Source: Aureobasidium sp. EXF-3400 (lineage: Eukaryota; Ascomycota; Dothideomycetes; Dothideales; Saccotheciaceae). Taken from it: a stretch of DNA of 64,000 nucleotides. The stretch lies in the NCBI GenBank assembly GCA_024195585.1, contig SWBL01000106.1, positions 1-64,000 on the forward strand. The letters are read 5' to 3'. The notes under the pieces are model-generated. The model was not told the origin of the DNA and searched no databases. It worked only from the letters and a program-made list of their open reading frames with translations. A program made the translations under genes and the position numbers. Shown piece by piece: positions 54,270 to 64,000 of the stretch (positions are counted from its first letter, which is position 1; every line of letters starts with the position of its first letter).

Positions 54270-55453
54270 ACTCCACCCTCCAAACTGAGTAAGTGAAAAC
54301 TACAGACCTATGGAAAGCAACCTTCATGAAATCTGGCGTGGAGTCCACGGTTTTGGAAGAGAGTTCTCTACTGAACTGGCGACTGCACAAAACTCACGAT
54401 CTTCGAACCCTCTGACATACGGCGAAAAGGAACGTCATCCGAATCTGGTCGCGTGTTATTGCTGAGAAATGGCGGCGTTCCGGATCTCCTTTTTGGTTGC
54501 GATCTTCAGTTTGTACCCAGTACCCCAGACTTCCAGTGGCCCGACTTTGAGTCGACTGCGACTTGCAACTTCCAACTTGCAAGAGGCGCTGGCTCTTTTC
54601 TTTTGCGTTTTCAAATTGGTTATTGTTTTCTCATTGGACACTCCAGCAACGGAATCTGCCACTTTCCCAATAATGGTTTTGCCTCGCCCTAATCCCCTGA
54701 TTTCCCCCGATGCCCAGCATAGCATTAGTAGCTAGCACCAATAATAATTACCAAGTATCAAGGTTCGATCGGATTCCAAGTGACCCTCTCAATGGTATTC
54801 CACAATTAGATGCAATGCAAGATCGCTGATCCTCTTGCATCTGTTTCGAGGACTTTACATACTGTAGTCTGTGCCTTTTGGGAGAGAAGAAAAAGATGAA
54901 TCAACAGGAAGTCAAGAACTCTTGGTCACCCTGACTTCCATCTCTCCATTACTTGATGTGCCGGTCGAGCGAGATCCTTCGCAGCTGACAAGAACTCCTC
55001 TCATCCTCAATCCTCATGGCCAAGCTATCCTTTCAGACCAAAGAGCATCTCTGGAACTGCCAAAGTCGAACTAAAATGTTCTGGGAAGGAAGGTCTACCG
55101 AGAGCTATACTCGGCGCACCTGCCTTGTTCAAAGAAAATACCCCCCGCAAACCCCACCCGGACCGTTTGTCCATTTTGCGGAGACCCCAGGTTCCGAAAT
55201 GTCTAAATCACGAGTTTATTTGTGAGAACCACGAGAGCCTGCGGCAAAGTTCCTGTGTTTGGGAGTTCGGTAGGTTCAATGGGCTCAGAGGGGGTAATGT
55301 CAAAGGATTTGGGAAGGTTGGCCGATCCGAACTCATTGCGCGTTCAAGAGGCCTTGAAGGATAGATATAAAGACTATCGACGGACTCGAGGAAACCAGAA
55401 GCCATTTCCCATCATTCTTCAATTCAATTGAATACATACTCACATCTTTCATT
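54270..55453. other. Intergenic
   Basis: 1.2 kb between two plus-strand genes. Frames under 90 codons only; no repeat seen. Confidence 0.55.
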
Positions 55454-57191
55454 ATGGTACATCTACGAACAGACATTGGTGCAACCAACCCTAACGCACC
55501 AATGCATCCCGAGGAGAACAGCACATACGCCAAAGAACTTAGCTGCGATGTCCTCATCGTCGGTGCCGGTTTCGGTGGTGTCTACCTTCTACACAAGCTC
55601 CGCGATGAGGTCGGTCTGAATGTCAAGATTTTCGAAGCTGCAAACGAACTTGGCGGTGTCTGGCGATGGAACTGCTACCCAGGAGCCCGCGTCGACACAC
55701 AAGTCCCCGTTTACGAATACTCGATCGAGAAGGTCTGGAAGGACTGGACGTGGACTCAGAAGTACCCTGATTTCACCGAGCTTCGTGACTACTTCCACCA
55801 TGTCGAGGAGACACTCGATATCAAGAAGGACGTCAGCTTCAACACCCGTGTCATTGGCTCACAATTCGACCCCGATACCAAGCTGTGGGAAGTCAAGACC
55901 GAGGATGGCCGCACTGCAAAGTGCAAGTACTTGATCAACGCCATCGGCTTTGCAGCCAAGCGTCACTTCCCCGACTGGAAGGGCTTGACCGACTTCAAGG
56001 GCGAGCTGCACCACAGTTCGTTCTGGCCTGACGAGGGTGTCAATGTCAAGGGTAAGCGCGTTGCTGTCATCGGTACAGGTAGTACCGGTATTCAGATCGC
56101 TCAGGAGACCGCAAAGGATGCTGCCAGCGTCACCGTTTTCCAGCGCACTCCCAACCTTTGTCTCCCCATGCGTCAACGCGATTTGACCAAGGAGGAGCAG
56201 CAGGACTCGAAGTCAGAATACCCCGAGATCTACCGCAAGCGTCTCACCACTTTCGCTGGTTTCTCATACGACTTTGTCGAGAAGAACACATTCGACGACA
56301 ACGAGGAAGAGCGCGAGAAGTTCTACGAAGAGATGTGGGAAGAGGGTGGCTTCAGATTCTGGCTCGCCAACTACAAGGATCTTCTGTTTGACACCAAGGC
56401 CAACGAGCAAGCCTACAACTTCTGGGTCAAGAAGACCAGAGCTCGTATTGCCGACCCTCGCAAGCGTGATATCCTCGCACCTCTGAAGGCTCCTCACGCA
56501 TGGGGAACCAAGCGTCCCTCGCTCGAGCAGAACTTCTACGAGTTGATGGACAGAGCTGAGAACGATGTGGTCAACGTCAAGGAGACTCCCATCACCGAGT
56601 TCACAGAGACTGGCATTGTCACCAGTGACGGCAAGCTCAGAGAATTCGACATCATCGCCCTCGCTACCGGCTTCGATTCGGTTACTGGTGGTATGAAGAA
56701 CATGGGTCTTAAGAACACCGAGGGCCAGGACTTGGGCGAGAAGTGGAAGAACGGTACCTTCACATACCTTGGTATGACCTGCAATGGTTTCCCCGTAAGT
56801 ATCCTCCTACTCGTGTCATCCAACCATACAGCATCACTAACCAATCTCGTAGAACATGTTCTTCTTGTACGGTGCTCAAGGTCCCACTGCATTCAGCAAC
56901 GGCCCTACCTGTGTCGAAGTCCAAGGCGACTGGATCGTCGACGCCATCGCCACATTGCAAAAGACAGGCAAGCAGACCATCGAACCTACCAAGGAGGCAG
57001 AGACCGGCTGGCACAAGCTTGTCACCGAGCTCAACGACAAGACTCTGTTCCCCGGCACCGACTCCTGGTACATGGGTGCCAACATCCCAGGAAAGCCCAG
57101 AGAGCAACTTAACTTCCCTGGTGGTTTCCCAATGTACGAGAAGGAGTGCAGAAATGCACTTGATGGCTGGAAGGGCTTCGTTGTTACCTAA
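55454..57191 (+). CDS. Flavin monooxygenase, Baeyer-Villiger type
   Basis: FAD/NADPH enzyme predicted to insert oxygen next to a ketone to give esters or lactones. 559 residues in two exons, 55454-56794 and 56853-57191, with a 58-nt intron (GTAAGT..TAG). Motifs in order: FAD-binding GAGFGG at 37-42, the type I Baeyer-Villiger fingerprint F-x-G-x-x-x-H-x-x-x-W at 181-191, fully matched, and NADPH-binding GTGSTG at about 207-212. ALATGFD near 417 is the late FAD motif. No signal peptide or membrane segment. The substrate cannot be deduced; there is no polyketide or terpene synthase in the window, so membership in a metabolite cluster is unsupported. Confidence 0.92.
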
Positions 57192-57723
57192 GCATTGGCT
57201 TACAGGTCCGGCCCTATTTAATAATGATCAATGTGTAAATATATGTATGAATGAATTCATGTTTCTCAGACCAAAGACATACATCATCTGTGTTTCGACA
57301 ATATCTATTACATTCTGTTCTGTCGTTTTGATGAGTAGAGTAAAAACCTGTGAGACGAAGAGAAGACCGACCTGAGTGTGTTATTGCGTCGACTGCACCA
57401 AATCCAAATATGATTGACACAGAATGGAATTCGTGCACTCCACTCATCGTGTGATTGAGACACATCAATATGACCAAGGAAATATGCTTCCGGGAGCACC
57501 CTGGACAAGCAAGAGTACCCATCAAGAGAACACCACACCTACTTGAGACTGTGTCGCCATATCTACAACTACTCTCATCTGAGAACGGATCAGTACGGTA
57601 AGGTTGTTAGTATGTGCAAAGGGCTGTGGTCGAGGAAAATTCGTACTGATGCTTTCTCGTATGTGAAAACGGAAGTATCATCTGAAGATGTAGTTAAATA
57701 TATGTACACACATGGCAATAATG
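57192..57723. other. Convergent 3' flanks
   Basis: 532 nt between convergent genes. No gene seen. Confidence 0.5.
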
Positions 57724-58773
57724 TCATGAATCTCTCCCACCACTCCGCAACTCGTCGCTCAAGCAAGTCTCTTGCTCGGGTAACAACTTGGCTGCCTTAT
57801 CGTCTCTCAAGCCCTCAACGCCAACGCCATGCATAGTAGCCTCTCTTTGCCTAACGAAGAACTGTATCCGCTCATCTTTGGGTCTATTCTCGGACAGTTG
57901 ACGCACACGTCTTAGCTCCTTACTCGCACGATCGTGAACCAAATCCCGTGATGCCACGACTTTGTCACCTTCATGTTCTGCTCGGCTGATGTTTAGCGAG
58001 GCGCCTACTATGGCGAGCAGGATGACGCATAGGATGAAGTTGCCGTTGGAGAGATAACGTGGTTGTTGAGGCTGACCATCCCGCCGAGCGTAGAAACGCT
58101 CCCAGTCCTCCCAGGTGGCATTGCCCCAGATATCTGCATCTGCGTGATGGCGCCACCCACTGAACGGACCTGCAGGTGTGCCAGCTCCAGGCTTGCCGCC
58201 CACTGTGCTGGGTACACCGCTCCACCCAGCACCGAAGCGATCATACATCTTGCGTTTTTCAGGATCCGAGAGAATGGTATGAGCGGCTACGACGAGGCGA
58301 TAACGTTCCAGCCGTAAGGGTTGCGGTACTTTGTGATGATGGTGGTGCTTCTCGCATGCTCCGGAATCGGGGTGGTATAGTTTTACCAAGTCGTAAAAGC
58401 GACGTTTACTGTAGGGCTCGGATTCGGTGGTCGAAAGGATTTGATATGGTGTCGGGTGAGAATGTCCTTTTGGTGGTTTCGGCCATGGCATATCGTTTGA
58501 TGACGATGGCGAGGGATCCGACGGGCCAGCCGACATTGGGTCACCAGCTATGGTGGCATATCCTCGCGGCGCGCATGGTGACAGTCTGCAAACGTTCTCC
58601 GGTCTTGGTGTGGTCGCTGTTGTTGTCGCTGGTCGTGTGCTAAAGCGATACCGTGGTGGTGATGACGTCGACGAATTTCGAGCGGTGGCGGCGTGAGGAT
58701 GGGCGACAGCGATATGGCAGCGACGAGAGAGCGGCGCGGTCAGAAGGGTACGAGAGGGGTTGGTAGGAGGCAT
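57724..58773 (-). CDS. Mitochondrial-type J-protein with a membrane helix
   Basis: 349 residues, single exon. The first ~75 residues are Arg/Ser/Thr/Ala-rich without acids until about 59, suggesting a mitochondrial presequence. A J domain covers about 107-182: PTPYQILSTTESEPYSKRRFYDLVKLYHPD, with the Hsp70-activating HPD at 134-136, and ILSDPEKRKMYDRFG. A run of five His (143-147) sits in the loop after HPD. A single membrane helix follows at about 245-262 (NFILCVILLAIVGASLNI). The C-terminal tail is charged. Predicted co-chaperone on a mitochondrial membrane; partner Hsp70 not deducible. Resembles a group of fungal J-proteins without the Gly/Phe region. Confidence 0.87.
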   Translation of the reverse strand: MPPTNPSRTLLTAPLSRRCHIAVAHPHAATARNSSTSSPPRYRFSTRPATTTATTPRPENVCRLSPCAPRGYATIAGDPMSAGPSDPSPSSSNDMPWPKPPKGHSHPTPYQILSTTESEPYSKRRFYDLVKLYHPDSGACEKHHHHHKVPQPLRLERYRLVVAAHTILSDPEKRKMYDRFGAGWSGVPSTVGGKPGAGTPAGPFSGWRHHADADIWGNATWEDWERFYARRDGQPQQPRYLSNGNFILCVILLAIVGASLNISRAEHEGDKVVASRDLVHDRASKELRRVRQLSENRPKDERIQFFVRQREATMHGVGVEGLRDDKAAKLLPEQETCLSDELRSGGRDS

Positions 58774-60063
58774 GCCGCAAGGGTCATGATGTCCTTGTGC
58801 TGGGTGTTCAACTTTGCTGGTCTAGCATCTAGAGTGGCACATTGCAATGTCACCGGCACCTTCTGCCACTTGCCGGAAGACATGGACCGCCTTCCTCTCG
58901 GACTTTAACACCTCAGCCCGACCGAACCTCTGGAAAGCGCCACGCGGGGTTAAAGGCAGCGAATCTTGATCCTGCCAGCGCCACCACTTTCGGCGGCATC
59001 ATCTCGTCGCTTCTTGTTGCGATTCTTGCAAACCACCGCGAAGATACCATCTGCATCTGCACTTTTTGTCTGCCACATGAAGGCCTCAGCGTTCCTGGAC
59101 ATCTCTCGCCCAAAACCTAATCTGTCTTGCGGTTCCTACCCAATCTATCTGCGCAGCAAGCTCCTTGGCCTGCCCTGTCTCACTTTGCTTTGCTCGCGAT
59201 TGTCGCTCATCCGTTGCTACCCGCTGCTTCGACCCACGATCGCGTTGCTCCTTGTGCCCTTCCTTCGGCAATCGATTTCATCGATCTGAGAAGATCTCGT
59301 GTTCGAGAGCTTATGTATCGTGTACGAGATCTGTAGATACACGTGGGTCGATGCTCAGCACCATGGCTGATTGCAGTGGAAATCGGAAGTCGAACTAGCA
59401 ACTGTATCGCTTGCTGACAGACAGGGTCGCTGATTATCCCTGCGTGTCTGAACGCGCCTGCTTCTCAGAATCCAGGTGCCCCCTCTTTTTCCTGCGAGGC
59501 TAAGAGCTGCGCGTCTTGACAAATAATCCCCGCTCGCCCTCTCGGAGGAACATGAGCCCGCATCCTGCGATTCGGCGAGCCCATTTGCTTTTTCGCTCTT
59601 GGGACTTTCTCACCCTATGCATCGTCTTGTTTCCCACCACCGTCACCGCTAAACTGCCTTGTAAATCGCTGTGGTCCAGCCATAAAACCAGCCATCCAGT
59701 ATGAGACATTTTACATCATAATCGCGTTGCAATAAACAGAAGCATTTGGAAATATTTGGTGAGAAAAAAAAAAGAGACTATTCTGCAGAAAGAGCAGAGC
59801 AGCCATTTCATTGTTCGTTCATCGTGAAGCTCGGTCATCACCAGCCCAAGAGGAGAGCGCCTTCCACCTTCCCATAAACCATCCGTCATAAAACCCATAC
59901 GTTTCATAACACAAAACGCCATTCCATAGAAGTCCTCCCATTTTATCCCAACGAGCCCATTACCCATTGGTATACCATCAAAACACCAAAGCCTCCGAAA
60001 CCAAGTATATAATACAATAGATATTAGAAGTGAACATTATAAGAAAATCCATGAGAAATGAGC
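58774..60063. other. Intergenic
   Basis: 1.3 kb upstream of the J-protein and downstream of the next minus-strand gene. Short overlapping frames without motifs; A-rich run near 59766. Confidence 0.55.
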
Positions 60064-61401
60064 TCAGTTGGTGATGGCGGATTGCGAACCCTGCTCCTCC
60101 CAAGCGTTGGAGTCGAGAAGACTTGACCAGTCGTTCTCGCCAGGTGTAGTCATGCCGCTCACATTGTTGTGAGAGAAACCCTTGAGGGGGTCGAAGTTCT
60201 CGAATCCGAAGTTGGTCGACGGTGTGAGAGCAGAATCGATACCTGACATCGGCGATGGGTACTTGTCCATGTTGGTGTCAAGCATGCCAGGAGCGAGAGT
60301 CTGGTTGATGCCATCGAAGCAAGGACTGCCGCCCTTGAACTTCGAGGGATTGGGGTTATATGTGTAGAAGGGCTGAGATTGCTGTTGACCATAACCGCCC
60401 ATGAGCATCTGAGAGAAGGCGTCGTTCTGGTCGAAACCGGGTCCAAGAAGCTGCTGTGACTCGTGAGGCAATGAGGTCGAGAAGGGCATCATGTTCATCA
60501 TGCTGGGGTCAAATGCAGGCGAAACGTGGTTGTAAGGAGCAGAATAAGCCACTGGCGAGGTTTGAGCCGTCGGCGATGTCTGACCGTTGCCCTGCTTGGC
60601 TGCTTCGTGCTTCAGGTTGGTGAGACTGGTAGATGATGAGGTCCGCGAGGCAGAGGTAAGGTGTGGCGATGTGGGGGCAGTGTTGCGTTGTGCTTGAGCA
60701 GGAAGAGACATGCGGCGATCCTCAGGCTTGATGAAAGCAGCGTTGGGACTTTGAACCTGGGGGTAGTTGTTCATGTTCTGCAACTCCTGAGGTGTGGCAA
60801 TAGATGCTGAGCGGCCGTGCATGTTCTGACGGAAACCCTGCTGGGGGTAAGGTGATGCACGGAAGCTCTGAGGTGATCTGTTGGCCATCTGAGGTGGGAG
60901 CATAGGGTTGGGGAAGGATTGAGGGAATTGGCCGAGCTGATTGGCGAACTGAGGAGCGTTGGAGTATTGCTGGTTGTTGTACTGGTCGCCCATGGTTTGG
61001 CCGAGAGCAGCACGCATGGCGACGTGGTTGGTGAGGTATGCAGCCAGTCTACGGTCGAAGTCGGCGTTGGAGGTCTGGAGATGAGCTGTAAGGCGACGGT
61101 ACTGCATGGGCAGGTCGTCGTCCTCCTCCTCGTACATCTCCTCGTTGATTACATCTTGCTCGGTCACACGAAGAGATCTGCCTGTGCGTCTCTTGTGGAT
61201 CTCGGAAGCGCGGCGGGCTGACTCGACTCTGGCCTCGAGACTGCGGTCACTGCGACGAGAGGCAGCAATATAAGCTCTGGGAAGGCGTTAGGATCAAGTC
61301 ATGAGAAGAGCAGACGGCACAACATACCTCTCCTGGTTCTCTTCGTGGGTACGCTCCGTCTTGACGGGCTTGGCTGCGGGGATAGATCTAAGAGGAGGCA
61401 T
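60064..61401 (-). CDS. Protein with a charged helical head and Q/N/P-rich tail, function unknown
   Basis: 428 residues in two exons, 61401-61328 and 61276-60064, with a 51-nt intron (GTATGT..CAG). The head (about 20-110) is charged and probably helical: ENQERAYIAASRRSDRSLEA after splicing, SARRASEIHKRRTGRSL, an acidic EEMYEEEDDDLPMQYRRL and AHLQTSNADFDRRLAAYLTNHVAM. The remaining ~300 residues are rich in Gln, Asn, Pro, Ser and Met, with blocks such as QQSQPFYTYNPNP. It has no recognisable DNA-binding domain. A transcription or chromatin cofactor would fit, but this is inference. Ends in an acidic/hydrophobic ENDWSSLLDSNAWEE stretch that could act as an activation segment. Confidence 0.82.
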
Positions 61402-64000
61402 GTCGATGATATGTGTTGTGTGTAACTTGAAAGGGCACAGAAAGGTCCTTGAGAGAGGGGTCTCGGAGGATTATGCAAGAGGCTGCAACGATTGGTCGAT
61501 ATGCTCAGTGGTACCAAAGTGTTGGTATCAAAGTGATGCAGAGGCAAAAGAGATAACCGGTGAGCCGAAATGTGATGTTGGGTCGAAGTGAGAAGTGAAA
61601 GTCGAGTTTTGTCTGATAACAAATGCTCGAAAGACGAAGGATGTCGATGGAAGAGAAGCTGAGGATTGAGGAGGGCAGCCGGGGACATAAAAGCCTTGCA
61701 GCATGAGATCGGGGCTGGACACCAGATCTGGTGTCATTGGCAGAACGCCGCCGAGGTTTAAAGGCTGAGCTTCGATTCGCGTCAAACCTTTCCTCTGCTC
61801 GGACCACAGCGGCCCAGCTCTGAAAGCTGTTTGGTCGCTCGGTATCGGGACTATCGTGTTCCTGGTAATTTTGGTGATTGGCCGATCTCAGAGAGTGGAG
61901 TAGCGGACACGCGCTCGGAGCATTGCCTCCACTCACTGGCAGCACAAGATCTCGTTTATCGGAGGTGCTGCACACAGGCCACGTTCCCCCGATCTCCTGC
62001 CCGCTTGGGTCTGGCTCTGCCGCTGTGCCAACCTCACTCCTCTCACGTCACTTTTGTCTCCTGTAGAGCCGGACGTTGGTTTGACTCTCTGCTGAAGCTT
62101 GCTGCTCTCGATCAGCCCCGAGCCTGTTGTCGCTCTCGCTGCCATTGATGGCTGTTCAGAACCATCATTCATGGACAATTGCTCTGTAATGGAACCCGCC
62201 GCAATCTGCTTTATGCAGCCGTAAGCCCCCTGCGATGTGCCATGTGAACAAAATGGCTCACTGCATCCAGTGGGTGTCTTCGTTCTTGTGTTCCCCAAGA
62301 TCGGCGTGGTTAAAGACAACCCTGACATGGCTGCTGAGCTTCGAAGGTAGGTACCGCGATCGCCTTTCGGGCGCTCATGAGCCAATCTTGCTAGGGGCGT
62401 GCGTGTAGTGAGATTGATCGCCATGCCCTTCCAAATGTTTTGCTCGATCAGCGCTCGGGTTGTCTTGCTCCTCCAGTGTCACTTTGACGCTTGTCAACGC
62501 GCACCCTCGATGCAGCTAAGCTCCTCAGCGGGCGACTTGAATTGGTACGGTTCGCGCCAATCGCTGCAATTCCACCGCCAGACTCAGGTCACAACGGCCC
62601 GCCCGTGGACAGCTCACCGACCGCGGGAACCAATCCGAATATTGGTACATCTTCCGTCATAGCTCCGATACCTGGAGCAAGCGTCTCCGTTTTCCTTCGA
62701 CGTACGAGAATCTCAGCAGTTTTTCTCATGCTTGCAATTTTTGCAGGCGAGCAAGCTTGGTAAGACTGTTCTTAGGGTACCCTCCCGATTGATTGACTCT
62801 CACGATGCATGGTTCCACAGAAGCAAACGTGTGATGGCTGGCTCCGTTCGACAAAAAATACGTACCCTGAACATTCCGGGGCAGCAATTAGAAAGTCGAT
62901 TGAGTGTGGCGAAAACCTCGCTTATCTGTATGACTTGAACGCCCGCATCTGCATGCATCGAATTGTAGCACCATCACCACGAGACGTTTGCTAGTATGCA
63001 AGGGAGGTTATGATAATACATACGCGGCTCCAATAGTGACGCTCCAGCGCTGTTGACTCGAATCTGAAACCCGGGAGCATTCCTGACGAGACGGCAGGAT
63101 ATTGTGCCAATGGTGCACAACGACCCAAGTCAGCGAGACAAGCATCACTCCAGATCTCGTACTACCTCCGCTACCCAAATCTTTAGAGCGAGATACTCCG
63201 GCATAGTGGATTGCAGCCGCTAGCACTGGGTATGCGAGATCTGGTCCGCAGGCTTGTGTCCAGGGCGGGTCGTCACTGGTCATAATTGTCCAGCGATCTC
63301 GCCAATGTCTTGCGTGAGAGCCAATCTTGTGCACCAAGTCAATTCCCACCTTGCATTGGTGATATATCTGTTTTGAGGCTCCGCACATCACCACCTTTGA
63401 GTCGGTGATTAGATGGCATGCTGTCTGAGGAGAATTGCTGAGATCGGATCGTGAGAAACAGTTCGACGAATTTACTGCCGTCCTGCAAGCCCAGTTAGTC
63501 AAAACATCGCGCCTAATCCGCTAGGGACATTAAACTCGGTGCTTGTTGATGCTAGAGCCAACAGCCGCGATCTTGATAGCGTGGGGTAAATGTGCCTAGC
63601 GTGCTGCCATCTCAAATTGCAGGCACGAAAAAGGAACGCAGTAAATCCCCGAAATCTGTGAGTTTTTCGGCCGCAGAATTAAATGGGGCCCTTCGAAGGT
63701 CGAACGGCCATTGAGAATCTCGAAAATGACGATGGTCTTTTGCAACTTCCAAGCTGGGCTAAAGATTAACTGGCGTACGTCGTTGTTTCGACTATGCACT
63801 TAGTGCCAACAGAGCCTCAGAACCCAGGAAAACCTACGTGGAATATCGAACAGCCATCCTTTCAATATTGGGGGTTTCTTTGTTCGTAGGAACGACGTTG
63901 CTCACACGTCACAGAGAGATGCTTTTTTGATTGGAGGCTTGAACTCAGGGCTGTTGTTGAGCCGCACGCCTCGCGTACACCATCCCTGCCTGCAAGTGCT
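61402..64000. other. Right-end intergenic region without a supported gene
   Basis: 2.6 kb. The longest frame (63008-63502, minus, 164 codons) has no recognisable motif and a Cys/Ser/Trp-rich composition unlike the real genes here. The first part is the promoter of the minus-strand gene ending at 61401. Confidence 0.55.

Noticed and set aside
55454..61401. A secondary-metabolite cluster around the BVMO
   Set aside because: Neighbours are a J-protein, a SAP-like protein and an unrecognised protein; no backbone synthase or transporter present.
63008..63502. 164-codon minus-strand frame near the right edge
   Set aside because: No motif, no supporting start context, composition unlike neighbouring genes.
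1..64000. CRISPR arrays, insertion sequences, viral or LTR elements
   Set aside because: No regularly spaced repeats, no transposase, reverse transcriptase or integrase motifs, no long terminal repeats seen.

Overview
The window is nuclear DNA of a filamentous ascomycete (Pezizomycotina). The basis is dense intron-poor genes with 48-170 nt GT..AG introns, a Zn2Cys6 regulator, a FluG-type fusion protein, an Msc1/Ish1-type protein, a secreted GH51 arabinofuranosidase and a nuclear tRNA gene with a short intron after the anticodon. Codon use and protein style suggest a Dothideomycete, but this is an impression without a search. I see no transposon, CRISPR array, rRNA or viral gene.

Layout. 1-2.5 kb has no convincing gene, apart from tRNA-promoter-like boxes at the very left edge. 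2.5-6 kb: a short Zn2Cys6 regulator and an aldose 1-epimerase. 6-9 kb is a long non-genic stretch with one oddly stop-poor frame. 9.1-13.6 kb (-): a 1508-residue disordered protein. 14.3-18.8 kb: D-serine dehydratase (-) divergent from a Yvc1-type vacuolar TRP channel (+). 18.9-25.9 kb: a membrane-anchored pseudokinase (-), the CCCH/FG nucleoporin Nup42 (-), a small membrane protein (+) and, 6 bp further on, the GPI-anchor synthesis subunit Gpi1 (+). 26.4-31.8 kb: secreted GH51 arabinofuranosidase, a protein of unknown function, and an Lst7/folliculin homologue.

32.2-36.6 kb: a tRNA-Gln(UUG) with an intron, a DUF2231-type membrane protein, and FluG (amidohydrolase fused to a glutamine synthetase-like domain). 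37.3-43.5 kb: Msc1/Ish1-type protein (-), a four-TM membrane protein (+) and Arp2/3 subunit ARPC5 (-). 43.8-49.5 kb: an unknown tail-anchored protein, a mitochondrial protein with an internal 72-residue duplication, and an FHA-domain pseudokinase (-). 49.5-52.2 kb is intergenic and ends in a degenerate ~138 bp repeat in front of a SAP-like, probably chromatin-associated protein (52.2-54.3 kb). 55.4-57.2 kb: a Baeyer-Villiger-type flavin monooxygenase. 57.7-61.4 kb (-): a mitochondrial-type J-protein and an unrecognised protein with a Q/N/P-rich tail. The last 2.6 kb carries no supported gene.

The genes are mostly unrelated housekeeping and accessory functions, not a pathway cluster. The most unusual items are two separate kinase-fold proteins lacking catalytic residues, the 6-bp spacing and possible read-through into GPI1, the in-frame protein duplications, and the repeat array upstream of the SAP-like gene. 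I found no convincing new multi-gene system.
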